From: Vibrio sp. 10N.261.45.E2 | GTDB lineage: Bacteria > Pseudomonadota > Gammaproteobacteria > Enterobacterales > Vibrionaceae | Assembly (NCBI RefSeq): GCF_002875705.1 | Contig: NZ_MCZZ01000111.1 | Location: 177,835-241,834 of the forward strand | Direction: 5' to 3' | Length of the DNA stretch: 64,000 nucleotides | Part shown: in pieces, positions 24,843-33,600 of the stretch | How the letters are laid out: each line of letters starts with the position of its first letter | Numbering within the stretch: the first letter of the stretch is position 1 | Notes under the pieces: model-generated | What the model saw: the letters and a program-made list of their open reading frames with translations, nothing else | Told to the model about the DNA's origin: nothing | Databases searched by the model: none | Made by a program: the position numbers and the translations under genes

Positions 24843-26531
24843 TTATTCTTCCCAAACCACCAATTTATCCTTCGGCCAATTATGGCCAACTTCATGATAT
24901 TTCTGTTCAAGGATATGTCGCTTGATCTTGAGAGTCGGGGTTAACACACCATTCTCAATGCTCCATGGTTCCTTAATCATCAATACACCTTTTATCTTCT
25001 CGTGAGAGGCGAGCTGCTCGTTCATTTTCTCGATAACGCGCTTTGTCGTTTTCTCATAGCGAGCTCTATCGAAATTAGGGAAGTCATGTGGTACCACAAG
25101 TAAGATTGGACCTGGTAAACCAAGGCCTATCAAACACATCATTTCTACACGGCTATACTCAAACAGTTTGTTTTCGATTGGCACAGGGGCAACAAACTTA
25201 CCTTTCGCGGTTTTAAAGGTATCTTTTTTACGTCCACGGATCGTTAAGTAACCTTCACTATCAATGTCACCGATGTCACCAGTGTGAAGCCAACCATCTG
25301 GGTTGAAAGACTCTTGGGTTGCAATATCATTCTTGTAGTAACCAGAGAATAGACCTTTACCTCGAACTAGAATCTCTTCGTCTTCAGCTATTTTGAGTTC
25401 GATGCCCGGACCTGCATTACCAACGGTACCAATTTTATCGGCTCTGAATGGGTAGTTGAGCGTGCTGTAGGCGAAAGATTCTGTCATGCCCCATGCCTCG
25501 GTAATGTGCAGGCCAACACTTTCATACCATGCGAGTAGAGCGGGTGATACCGGTGCAGAACCACAACCAAGAACGCGAGCTTGGTCTAACCCTAAACCAT
25601 CGGCAAGCTTCTTCTTAATTATGTTGTTGATGAACGGGATCTTAAGTAAGAAGTTCAGTTTTTTCTGTGGCAATTTGTCTTGGATTCGCTGCTGGAACAG
25701 AGTCCATAAACGAGGAACTGAAATAAACAGAGTCGGGCGATGCATTTTCACATCATCAATAAAGGTGTCTAAAGATTCAGGGAAAGCCGTCACCACGCCC
25801 CCCATCACTGAAGAACCAAAGATGTAAACACGCTCAGTAATATGGGCAAGCGGTAGGTAAGAGAACAGGCGGTCGCCAGGCTGGATTCCAATATGGTCAA
25901 TCAACCTTTGAACTGACCAAGTAAACGCGCCGTATGTGAGCATTGCGCCTTTTGGTAACCCTGATGTACCGGATGTATAAACAAGCGACATCAGCTTATC
26001 GTCGTGATGCTGAGGGCGTTTGGTTGATGGTTCATATGTATCGATGAGTTGTTCGAAAGTGTGTTGGCACTTCGCTGCGCTGTCGTATGGCAGTGAAATA
26101 CTCACCAAGCTCGGATTGTCATCAAGTACTTTCTGAGTGGCTTTAGGATCGTCAAGCTTACCCGCAATCACAATTTTACTTTCACTGTGTTCAATACAGT
26201 ATTGAATGGTGTCTGCACCCGCTGTAGGAAAGATTGGGACGCTGACAAAATCTCCTAACATCATGGCAAGATCGCAGATGAACCATTCTGCACAGTTTTT
26301 CGATACGAGAGCGACTCGATCGCCAGGTTGGGCTCCGAGTCCTTCTAATGCTGACGCCAGTTTCAGTGCTTTGTCGGCGACTTCTTTATAAGTAAATTCG
26401 ACAAATTGGCGATTAATAATCTGTTTCAAATAGACTTCATCTGGGCGTTCTTTCGACCATTTTAAAATCATGTCATTGGGTGTAGGGAGAGCTGTTGCTT
26501 GTTCTTGGCTAAACTCGTTAGGCTGAATCAT
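24843..26531 (-). CDS. Long-chain acyl-CoA synthetase (AMP-forming), FadD15-like
   Basis: The 562-aa adenylate-forming enzyme activates fatty acids with ATP and CoA. Motifs seen: the phosphate-binding loop YTSGTSGLPKGAM (near residue 190), WGMTES, GWLHTGDIG and RGRKKDTFKTAKGKF near the C-terminal hinge. The form ending AKGKxVAPxPIE is typical of the long-chain AMP-binding group related to FadD15 rather than E. coli FadD. GGAG precedes the ATG. It is a single gene; substrate chain length cannot be told from sequence alone. Confidence 0.9.
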   Translation of the reverse strand: MIQPNEFSQEQATALPTPNDMILKWSKERPDEVYLKQIINRQFVEFTYKEVADKALKLASALEGLGAQPGDRVALVSKNCAEWFICDLAMMLGDFVSVPIFPTAGADTIQYCIEHSESKIVIAGKLDDPKATQKVLDDNPSLVSISLPYDSAAKCQHTFEQLIDTYEPSTKRPQHHDDKLMSLVYTSGTSGLPKGAMLTYGAFTWSVQRLIDHIGIQPGDRLFSYLPLAHITERVYIFGSSVMGGVVTAFPESLDTFIDDVKMHRPTLFISVPRLWTLFQQRIQDKLPQKKLNFLLKIPFINNIIKKKLADGLGLDQARVLGCGSAPVSPALLAWYESVGLHITEAWGMTESFAYSTLNYPFRADKIGTVGNAGPGIELKIAEDEEILVRGKGLFSGYYKNDIATQESFNPDGWLHTGDIGDIDSEGYLTIRGRKKDTFKTAKGKFVAPVPIENKLFEYSRVEMMCLIGLGLPGPILLVVPHDFPNFDRARYEKTTKRVIEKMNEQLASHEKIKGVLMIKEPWSIENGVLTPTLKIKRHILEQKYHEVGHNWPKDKLVVWEE

Positions 26532-26624
26532 TGTCTAACTCCATGTTTTTCGCTAAGTTATTTTTGGTTATTTTTGTTAAAATCATGTTAAATGTACCAT
26601 GATTTTTTCTTTTAGGGAGTAAAA

Positions 26625-26780
26625 TTAGCGTTTTCTGTTATCTGTACAGGCACGTCTATAGCTTGCAGGGGTTACGCCTGTCCTTTTCTTAAAAATTCTT
26701 GAAAAATACGACACATCCTTGTAGCCACATTGATAAGAAATTACAGCGATTTTTGATTCGGTATCTGCAATGTTATCGCG
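26625..26780 (-). pseudogene. 3' remnant of an AraC-family regulator gene
   Basis: On the minus strand a frame ending at TAA (26625-26627) encodes about 51 residues: IADTESKIAVISYQCGYKDV, then SYFSRIFKKRTGVTPASYRR. This is the second helix-turn-helix of an AraC/XylS regulator, including the FSRxFKxxxGxTPxxYR signature. Upstream, the frame meets a stop (TAA at 26781-26783), and no N-terminal or first-helix coding is found in the remaining bases to 26940. So it is a decayed 3' fragment, not a short gene. It lies in the 409-base gap between the acyl-CoA synthetase and the transglycosylase genes. Confidence 0.8.
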
Positions 26781-26940
26781 TTAAGTTGTCATCGATAAAT
26801 CCGGTCCGTGTGAATCCATGATTTGTTATAATAAGTGAGCGAAATAGCCCTTCTTTTATATTCAATTGAAAGAGTTGCCATCAAATCAAACTTTAGGTTA
26901 GAAAATTAATGAGCGCCATCGTTATATAAGAATATATGTA

Positions 26941-27702
26941 TCAGTTGAGCAGGGCTCGATATTGCTTGTTTAGTTTATACACTTTTGCTACGTAAGTTCT
27001 TGTTTCTGCGATACGCAGTTGTGTGGTCAGCATTGTGTATAACTCATCATCTGATAACTTGTTGATATTTGTTGAGAATGCGCTGAGGTTATTATCACCG
27101 AAGGAGTATTTCATTAGATTAGACAAGCCGCAGTTATAGGAGGCAATTGCTAATAGTCTTCGTGCGCTAGTGGATCGAATATTGTTGAGATACTTTGTCT
27201 CCAACAGATGCAAATAAGCGGTCCCTACATCAATATTGAATTCAGGAATAAAGAGATCTTGTGCTCTGATGGGTCTATTGTCATAAAGTTCTCGTGATAC
27301 TTCAGCTGCACCACCATTAACAAGAATTTGCATTAATCCAATAGCTGAGGCGTGGGAAACCGCATTTGGGTCAAAGAAACTTTCAGCGTGTATCATAGCA
27401 ACGATTAATGATGCTGGAATTTTCCACTTTGTTGCAGAACGCTCAATGTGAGTTTGATATATTGTATATTTATTGCTGACGCTGTCAGTGATTTTATGGG
27501 ATAGAAGTACGGGTGGTTCGGTTTGGGAAGCTCGTATTTCGTGTATTCGTTTGCTTTGTGGAGCCACAATGCTTTGCAATCTTTGATTTTCTTGCAGCTC
27601 TTCATAAGAGTTTGGATGCTCTCTTATATAAGTGACTTTTGCTGAGAGCTCACTATTAAAACTGATGAATATCAGTAGAGTTGCAAAATAGAGATATTTC
27701 AT
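26941..27702 (-). CDS. Lytic transglycosylase (SLT domain) beside the Tad locus
   Basis: The 253-aa precursor has a signal peptide (cleavage near LSAK, residue 21) and a C-terminal SLT domain. The catalytic glutamate is Glu107 in AMIHAESFFDPNAVS, followed by AIGLMQI and the SYNCG motif near residue 190. It would cleave peptidoglycan in the periplasm. It starts 26 bases after the LysR gene at 27729 and so is probably in one unit with it, divergent from the Tad operon. A role in opening the wall for the Tad secretin is plausible; such enzymes accompany several secretion systems. Confidence 0.88.
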   Translation of the reverse strand: MKYLYFATLLIFISFNSELSAKVTYIREHPNSYEELQENQRLQSIVAPQSKRIHEIRASQTEPPVLLSHKITDSVSNKYTIYQTHIERSATKWKIPASLIVAMIHAESFFDPNAVSHASAIGLMQILVNGGAAEVSRELYDNRPIRAQDLFIPEFNIDVGTAYLHLLETKYLNNIRSTSARRLLAIASYNCGLSNLMKYSFGDNNLSAFSTNINKLSDDELYTMLTTQLRIAETRTYVAKVYKLNKQYRALLN

Positions 27703-27728
27703 ATTTTAATTGAGCAGTCGTTTGTTGT

Positions 27729-28595
27729 TCATAGGTGGTAAGTACTCCTTAGTTTGTTGTGAATCCACTGATGATATTTACCAAACTCACTGTGCAATGG
27801 CCAGATCATAGATGCATATATTTGCTTACCAAACAATTGAGTATCACTGGGTATTTTTATTAATTGGTTCATTTCTGATTTTGATTCAATGATATGCTGT
27901 GGAAGAAGGGCGATTCCTTTCCCCGCACTGCAGAGTTCAAGGATAGTACTAATATCATCTAGTACCCAAATGTTATGGCTTGAAATTATCGAGAAATCAA
28001 TGATATCTTTATATCCATCAAGCAATAGTAATCGATTTTTTTGTGAGTTGAATTTTGAATCTTGAACAACTTCTTTATTCGCAACCCAAATGCAATTTAC
28101 TAAAAATAGCTCTTCTATATTAAAGTTGTAGATGGTTTTATGATAGGGGTTCCCTATCGCGATATCAATTTTTTTTCGATTGATATAGTCACCTAAAATA
28201 TAACTTGGTTTTGTTACAACGTTTATCTCAACTTCTGGGAATTCCTCTGAAAATTCAACAAGAGCATTTTTAACGTTTGAGTTAAGCATTAGCAGATCAA
28301 TACCTACTTTTATTTTTGTTAAGTTTGAATTTGATAAGTCGTTGGCAATGTTATTCAACTCCTTATGTTTACTTATTATTGGAGTGGCTAGTGCGTAAAT
28401 TTTCTTTCCTTTATCGGTTAACGTTACAGTATGCCCATCCCTATCTAAAAGCAAATATCCTAAATCTTGCTCTAGATTTTTTATCGCTCCGCTTATCGTT
28501 GACTGCGATTTACCTAGTTTCCTCGCTGCACAACTGAACGAACCTTCAGAGGCTACAGTATGAAATGAGGTTAAATTGTCTAAAGTGAGCTTCAT
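27729..28595 (-). CDS. LysR-family regulator divergent from the Tad operon
   Basis: The 288-aa protein has the LysR helix-turn-helix at its start (FHTVASEGSFSCAARKLGKS, then QSTISGAIKNLEQDLG, then LLLDRDGHTVTLTDKG) and an effector domain. AGGAGA precedes the ATG. It is followed after 26 bases by the transglycosylase gene and faces away from flp, with a 323-base shared control region containing a CRP-like site. It is the natural candidate for local control of the pilus genes, but this is inferred from position only. Confidence 0.9.
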   Translation of the reverse strand: MKLTLDNLTSFHTVASEGSFSCAARKLGKSQSTISGAIKNLEQDLGYLLLDRDGHTVTLTDKGKKIYALATPIISKHKELNNIANDLSNSNLTKIKVGIDLLMLNSNVKNALVEFSEEFPEVEINVVTKPSYILGDYINRKKIDIAIGNPYHKTIYNFNIEELFLVNCIWVANKEVVQDSKFNSQKNRLLLLDGYKDIIDFSIISSHNIWVLDDISTILELCSAGKGIALLPQHIIESKSEMNQLIKIPSDTQLFGKQIYASMIWPLHSEFGKYHQWIHNKLRSTYHL

Positions 28596-28670
28596 CTCTC
28601 TCTCCTACAGACTTTGCATTATAAGTATTAGGCTAATACTCATAGGCGGATTTAGCATTGTTTGAAATTA

Positions 28671-28692
28671 AAATGTGATGGATGTCACGCTT
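28671..28692 (+). promoter_or_regulatory. CRP-like site in the control region between LysR gene and flp
   Basis: AAATGTGA, six bases, then TCACG gives nine of ten core matches to the CRP consensus (centre 28681.5). A TATAAT box is at 28756-28761, about 160 bases before flp. A small hairpin, TATCGG-GGAAA-CCGATA, occupies 28824-28840 in the predicted leader. The rest of 28596-28918 is very AT-rich without a gene. Confidence 0.6.
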
Positions 28693-28918
28693 TTACTTTA
28701 GGTGTAATGAACTTAATTATCAAATGAAAATAAAAATTTATCAGCCAAAATTCTTTATAATTAAATAGATAAGTAATATAAAAAAAATAAACATGATGAT
28801 TATATTTGTACTTTTAAGGTGGATATCGGGGAAACCGATAGTATCTGAATGTGAGAAAGTGATCTGATTACTAAGATCTAATTGCTTTGCACTAGAAGCA
28901 TGAAAAAAGGATGGCATC

Positions 28919-29128
28919 ATGATTACTAAACTTTACGTGTATACGACAAATTTTATTGCTGATCTAAGAAAAGACGAGAGAGGTGTTACAGCTATTGAAT
29001 ATGGTTTGATTGCTGTTGCAATGGCGACTATGTTAATCGCAGTTTTTTATACAGATGCAACTAGTTTTGTAGATACTTTGGAAACATCGTTTGCAAATAT
29101 TAAAACAAGCCTTGGCGCTGGCGATTAA
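28919..29128 (+). CDS. flp: Flp-type major pilin of the Tad pilus
   Basis: The 69-aa prepilin has a short basic leader ending at Gly22, then VTAIEYGLIAVAMATMLIAV. Glu27 and Tyr28 form the Flp motif (Glu at +5 of the mature pilin) inside the hydrophobic assembly helix. The prepilin peptidase encoded next would cut after Gly22. AAGGA lies before the ATG. A 10-bp hairpin follows the gene and may uncouple its high expression from the assembly genes. Confidence 0.95.
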   Translation: MITKLYVYTTNFIADLRKDERGVTAIEYGLIAVAMATMLIAVFYTDATSFVDTLETSFANIKTSLGAGD

Positions 29129-29143
29129 ATTTAAGTGTAATTT

Positions 29144-29179
29144 GCTACCTAATATGACTGATTTTTAACATTAGGTAGC
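29144..29179 (+). terminator. Hairpin between flp and the prepilin peptidase gene
   Basis: GCTACCTAAT and ATTAGGTAGC pair perfectly around a 16-base loop; TAATGATTTTATTT follows. This is probably a partial terminator or RNA-stabilising 3' end that keeps flp mRNA above the downstream genes. Confidence 0.6.
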
Positions 29180-29215
29180 TAATGATTTTATTTGGTAAGG
29201 TATTACTTGTAAACT

Positions 29216-29698
29216 ATGTTATATATATCCGCATTTATTACTCTCATTTATTTTAGTTTGATAATATGTTTTAAAGATATAACGGAGAGAGAAATACCTA
29301 ACTTATATGTCGTAATTATTGCGATAGCTTCTTTTACTTTAGGGTTTACAACATCCGATTTCAGTAAAATATTGGTTATTATTTCTTTAGGCATTGTTCT
29401 TATTAGCTTTTGGTTAGCAAATTTGATTGGTGGAGGCGATGTTAAGCTTATTTTAGCCTTCTCTTTAGCGATACCAGCGAACGATATTTTTGTAGCCACT
29501 ATATTGGTTATTTTAAGTGGCGGAGTTGTTTCTGTTACTTATCTACTACTTCATTTTTGTGGGAAATATGGTCCCAACATTTGGGATGGTTTGAGCACTT
29601 TAAGACCGACGAATGAAGGCATTCCCTATGGCGTTGCTATCTGTAGTGGTTTTGCACTGGTCATTTTCAAAAATGTTGTAACAGGAGGTTTTTCATGA
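29216..29698 (+). CDS. cpaA: Prepilin peptidase of the Tad system (CpaA/TadV)
   Basis: The 160-aa inner-membrane aspartic peptidase processes Flp and probably TadE and TadF. The two catalytic aspartates are Asp21 (CFKDITEREIPN) and Asp75 in the GGGDVKL motif. It lacks the N-terminal methylase part of PilD, as is usual for Tad peptidases. The 3' end overlaps the next gene by four bases (ATGA). Confidence 0.92.
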   Translation: MLYISAFITLIYFSLIICFKDITEREIPNLYVVIIAIASFTLGFTTSDFSKILVIISLGIVLISFWLANLIGGGDVKLILAFSLAIPANDIFVATILVILSGGVVSVTYLLLHFCGKYGPNIWDGLSTLRPTNEGIPYGVAICSGFALVIFKNVVTGGFS

Positions 29699-30525
29699 AA
29701 AAAAGTCTCAGTCTGTTTGTTGCTTTGGTAGCTGTTGCAATCGGCGGTTATGGAATATATCAGAATCTAAATAAGACGAGTGAACCTACGGTTGAAAAAC
29801 CTGAAGAATATGTTCAGGTCTGGCGAGCAAACATCGAACTCGTTAAGGGGAAACCGATCGATGCTTCTTTAGTTAAGAGAGAGCAAATTCTTAAGAGTTT
29901 GGCCATTGGGGAAGGGATTAAAGCTGATGTAAATTTAGATTTTTCTCCAGCAACATTACTTAATAGAAATTTAGCCAAAGGTGATTTGGTTTTACCCGAA
30001 TACCAAAATAAAAAAGGTTCTCCAGGATATATTGATTTGTTGATATCTGAAGGTAAAGAGCCTTACCCACTATTAGTCAGTAGTACCAATTTAATATTAG
30101 ATTACATAAGACCTGGAGTATATGTTGATGTGCTATCAATAAGTTCGCCGGTGGAAAATCTGTCTGGCGACCTTGATAGACGTATTGGCTTTAATGGCGT
30201 TAATGCCAATTTGCTTCTTAAGCGAGCTAAGGTGCTCGGTACGTCGAGTGGTAGCAGAGGTGATGATGGTAACCTCGACTCTACGTTTCAGCCTGCGGCA
30301 TCTGCAGGTGAGGAGACCGGGCAAGCTGTTGTCATTATTGAGATTGATCCGGTAGATATCGCAAGGGTGTCACTTGCTGAGAAAACGATGCATTTAGAGG
30401 TGTACCGCAGCAATAGCTACGAAGCTCCGATTGATGCTGACGTCAGAAATGTTATTGAAAATTATAGTGGAGTGTCGGAGTTAAGAGGTTCAAGACGTCA
30501 GACCGTTCAAGGGGGCGAATTGTAA
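29695..30525 (+). CDS. rcpC: Tad pilus assembly protein CpaB/RcpC
   Basis: The 276-aa protein has an N-terminal membrane anchor or signal (LFVALVAVAIGGYGIY), then an SAF-type domain (WRANIELVKGKPIDASLVKR and LNRNLAKGDLVLPEY). The C-terminal part has LAEKTMHLEVYRSN. Such proteins sit in the periplasm and support the secretin, possibly binding peptidoglycan. It overlaps cpaA by four bases and rcpA by one base. Confidence 0.88.
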   Translation: MKKSLSLFVALVAVAIGGYGIYQNLNKTSEPTVEKPEEYVQVWRANIELVKGKPIDASLVKREQILKSLAIGEGIKADVNLDFSPATLLNRNLAKGDLVLPEYQNKKGSPGYIDLLISEGKEPYPLLVSSTNLILDYIRPGVYVDVLSISSPVENLSGDLDRRIGFNGVNANLLLKRAKVLGTSSGSRGDDGNLDSTFQPAASAGEETGQAVVIIEIDPVDIARVSLAEKTMHLEVYRSNSYEAPIDADVRNVIENYSGVSELRGSRRQTVQGGEL

Positions 30526-31886
30526 TGGGTATAACAGTAAAGATAGCGAGATGGGTATTGGTATTAGTGATGAACCTGCTGTTGATAAACTCAATGGTAT
30601 TTGCTTCACAGCGATATATTACTCAATTTGAAGGACAGCATATCTCTCTCAATGAAACGATCACAACAGTGTTTATAAGCGCGCCAGATATAGCCGATTA
30701 TAATGTTATCGATGAAAAAACAATTGTCGTTTTTGCGAAAGAAGTGGGGCAAGCGCGACTCGAAATCTATGGCAAAAACAATACATTACTATTGTCCGAG
30801 AAAATCATCGTCGATGTGGATCTGAGCCAAGTTCGTCGCCAGATCAAACTCCATTATCCAAAGCTTGACATTAAGCTAGAGTCCGTCGGGATGCAAGTTG
30901 CGGTAAGCGGTGTGGTTGATTCAAACCAGCAGCGTGATGATATATATCGGATGGTCGCAACCCTGCTGGGGCGTGAGAAAGTAGCAAGGTATGAAGCCAC
31001 TCGGTTGCTTGAAATAGAAACCGATCTTATCGATATTCCAGAACCACAAGATATGATTTTTGCTAGAAATATGACTTGGGATGGAATATTAGAGCTACTT
31101 GAGGTCGCAACAGCGCAGCAGGTTAATGTCAAAATCTCGGTCGCTCAGGTAACTGAGAATTTTGCGCAGACAGTCGGTGTTGATTGGTCAAGCGTGGGGG
31201 CGGGTGTCGGAGAGTTTCTATTCCAACAGTTCGACGCTGCTGACCTTACAACTGTTATTACAGCGTTGGGCAATGAAAATGTCGCGCAAATTTTAGCAGA
31301 ACCAAATCTGACCGTTATTTCCGGTGAATCTGCGAGCTTTTTGGTGGGGGGGGAAATTCCCGTAATCGTAACCACAAACAATAATATAAACATTACGTTT
31401 AAAGAGTTCGGTGTTCGTTTGAGTTTGACGGCCAATGTGATGAGTGAAGAACGGATTCGGATGCAGTTGCTTCCTGAGGTAAGCGAAGTAGAACGCTATA
31501 TCCGAGCTGCAGGAATTGAGGTGCCACAATTGGCAACGCGTAGAGCCATGACGACGATCGAGTTGGGTGATGGCGACAGTTTCGTACTGGGCGGGCTAAT
31601 GAGTAGCTCTGACTTGGAAGAGTTACAGAAAACCCCCCTGCTCGGTGATATTCCAATTTTAGGCGCGGCATTTAGAAAATCTTCGACGGATAGAAGAAGA
31701 ACCGAACTGCTAATTGTCGCGACAGTGAATTTGGTTCAACCAATAAAAAGTAAGCAGGTACAGCTGCCTCAAATGCATAAGACTTCTACATTTCATCGTT
31801 GGCTCAATATCGATTCTCCAGCTGAAGCAAACAGTGGTAGTGATCCTACAATTGAACTGCTATCTCAAGGAGGGTTTATACAATGA
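30525..31886 (+). CDS. rcpA: Tad outer-membrane secretin RcpA/CpaC
   Basis: The 453-aa protein forms the outer-membrane pore of the pilus. It has a signal peptide (cleavage near VFAS, residue 28), an N-terminal domain (ITQFEGQHISLNETI), a BON-like segment (VAVSGVVDSNQQRDDIYRMV), and the C-terminal secretin domain (ILAEPNLTVISGESASFLVGGEIPV, broken by family norms, and KTPLLGDIPILGAAFRKSS). A run of eight G at 31346-31353 encodes VGGE and could permit slippage. It starts one base inside rcpC (TAATG). Confidence 0.93.
   Translation: MGITVKIARWVLVLVMNLLLINSMVFASQRYITQFEGQHISLNETITTVFISAPDIADYNVIDEKTIVVFAKEVGQARLEIYGKNNTLLLSEKIIVDVDLSQVRRQIKLHYPKLDIKLESVGMQVAVSGVVDSNQQRDDIYRMVATLLGREKVARYEATRLLEIETDLIDIPEPQDMIFARNMTWDGILELLEVATAQQVNVKISVAQVTENFAQTVGVDWSSVGAGVGEFLFQQFDAADLTTVITALGNENVAQILAEPNLTVISGESASFLVGGEIPVIVTTNNNINITFKEFGVRLSLTANVMSEERIRMQLLPEVSEVERYIRAAGIEVPQLATRRAMTTIELGDGDSFVLGGLMSSSDLEELQKTPLLGDIPILGAAFRKSSTDRRRTELLIVATVNLVQPIKSKQVQLPQMHKTSTFHRWLNIDSPAEANSGSDPTIELLSQGGFIQ
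31346..31353 (+). repeat. G8 homopolymer inside rcpA
   Basis: Eight consecutive G residues lie in the secretin-domain coding sequence, about 60 percent into rcpA. A gain or loss of one base would shift the frame and truncate the secretin. Such a G tract is rare in an AT-rich region. Confidence 0.85.
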
Positions 31887-32359
31887 AAAAATTAATTGTC
31901 ATGGTGGTTATGATGTTTCTTATATCTGGGTGTGCTGAGCGTTACCTGAGTGGCAAAGGTAGTGAATACTTAGTTTATCCAGAAACTCATGTTTATAAGT
32001 TTAGTGTGAAATCTATTCCTGCAACCAAAGAACAGTTAAGTAATCTTATCGCTAAAGTTAACGATATAGATCCCGGAGCTTCTTATAAATTTGAGTATAG
32101 GAATCGAAATTCAAAACATTTGATTGACAATGTTGTGAATGAATTTGAAAAGTTACCACTGTCTGCTGAGGCATTCAGTGTGCATAAAAATATCGAATTA
32201 GACAAAGATCTTAAAATTACAGTGATCTACCACTCTCTATTACAGGAAAAGTGTAAGTTTGCTTCTGTAGAAGGTGTTGATGTGAGCCAAAACTGCTTTG
32301 TGGAAGCGGCAAGAGTGGGGCAGGTTATTCACAAGGAAAGGCTCGTGGAGGGATTGTAA
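31883..32359 (+). CDS. Small Tad-locus lipoprotein (RcpB/CpaD-like position)
   Basis: The 158-aa protein has a lipoprotein signal (MFLISGCAERY, Cys17). No recognisable domain follows. Its place between the secretin and tadZ is that of RcpB or CpaD, outer-membrane lipoproteins that help secretin assembly in other Tad systems, but I cannot support this from residues. Two further cysteines occur near the C-terminus (EKCKFAS and VSQNCFVE). Four-base overlap with rcpA and one-base overlap with tadZ show cotranslation. Confidence 0.7.
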   Translation: MKKLIVMVVMMFLISGCAERYLSGKGSEYLVYPETHVYKFSVKSIPATKEQLSNLIAKVNDIDPGASYKFEYRNRNSKHLIDNVVNEFEKLPLSAEAFSVHKNIELDKDLKITVIYHSLLQEKCKFASVEGVDVSQNCFVEAARVGQVIHKERLVEGL

Positions 32360-33600
32360 TGTTTGATTTAGTTAAAACAATGAGAGAGTCCGCAGCTGCG
32401 GAAGATTTATCAGGCATTAATAATGGTCCATCTGATTGCGTATTAGTGTATCAATCGCAGGAGTGTGTTGATCTCGTAAAAGAAATGTTTCAATTTGAAG
32501 GTTGGGATGAACCACAATTTATTAAAAATGCGGATGTAGATAAAAAGTTCTATGAAGAACAAAAATCAAACATTGTTTTACTGGAATTATGTGATTCAGA
32601 AACAATGGCGGACGATGCTCAAAATTTCGCTAGTCATCTTCCTACTCGAAAAGGGTTAATAATTATAGGGCAGCTGGACTCTATAGTTAAGCTTCGTGAA
32701 TTAAAAGAAATGGGATTTTACTATCTATATTGGCCAATTAATAAATTTGAATTTTCTGACTTTATACTAAATGTTCAAGCAAATTTAGAATCTTTTTCTG
32801 GTGTGAGTGAAAAGCGTAAGGCAAAGCGCGTTGCTGTTGTGGGCAGCAAAGGTGGGGTTGGTACTTCACTGATTTCCACTGAGTTGAGTTCAATGCTATC
32901 TACGCAAAGTATTGATACAATATTAGTCGATCACCAATACAGTGACTCAAATATCGATGTGTTAATTGGTTTAGAAAATTTTCAATCTAGATTGATTGAT
33001 GAATATTCTGTTCCAATTCATGAATTAGATAATGACGGAGCGTTAAGTTATTTAACACAAGTTAGAAAAAATTTTAGATTGCTGTCATTGCAAGGAGAGC
33101 AAGAGCAAAAATTTATTTTTGATTATAATCAAACATTATGTGAACTATTAAATAGAAGTGCTAATTTTATTATCGAGGATTTTTCTGGAAGTATCGATTT
33201 TAAAATCTCCCCACATGCATTAATAGAAAATTATGATGTAATCATCGTAGTCCTAGAACCTTCCGTTTCATCAGTAAGAAATGCACGTGCATTGCTATCA
33301 GCACTTGAACAAAATCAAGCGTCACAAAGTCGGCGAACTCGAATAATTACCTTGGCCAACCATCATAGACCAGAGAGTACATTCGTTATTGGACAAAGTG
33401 ATATAACAAAATACCTTGAATCAAAAGTTGATATTGATATGCCTTATTGTAAAAGGCTGTCTCATTTAATCGTAGAAGGTAAGCGAGCACATAAACATGA
33501 GAAAAGCATTCGTAAAACGATTGAGGACTTATCAAACTTAATAAATGGTCAATCAGTTCAAAAACATCAGGGTTGGTTAAATAGACTGGTGGCACGATGA
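32359..33600 (+). CDS. tadZ: Tad pilus localisation ATPase TadZ/CpaE
   Basis: The 413-aa protein has an N-terminal atypical receiver-like domain (about residues 25-140) and a ParA/MinD-like C-terminal domain. The P-loop reads VGSKGGVGTS (162-170): the signature lysine Lys164 is kept, but the usual second lysine of GKS/T is a threonine, as is known for divergent TadZ proteins. It directs the pilus machine to the cell pole. It overlaps both neighbours (TAATG upstream, ATGA downstream). Confidence 0.88.
   Translation: MFDLVKTMRESAAAEDLSGINNGPSDCVLVYQSQECVDLVKEMFQFEGWDEPQFIKNADVDKKFYEEQKSNIVLLELCDSETMADDAQNFASHLPTRKGLIIIGQLDSIVKLRELKEMGFYYLYWPINKFEFSDFILNVQANLESFSGVSEKRKAKRVAVVGSKGGVGTSLISTELSSMLSTQSIDTILVDHQYSDSNIDVLIGLENFQSRLIDEYSVPIHELDNDGALSYLTQVRKNFRLLSLQGEQEQKFIFDYNQTLCELLNRSANFIIEDFSGSIDFKISPHALIENYDVIIVVLEPSVSSVRNARALLSALEQNQASQSRRTRIITLANHHRPESTFVIGQSDITKYLESKVDIDMPYCKRLSHLIVEGKRAHKHEKSIRKTIEDLSNLINGQSVQKHQGWLNRLVAR

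Noticed and set aside
28761..28918. Cyclic-di-GMP riboswitch in the flp leader
   Set aside because: Only a 6-bp GGAAA hairpin is seen; the conserved GEMM core and receptor are absent.
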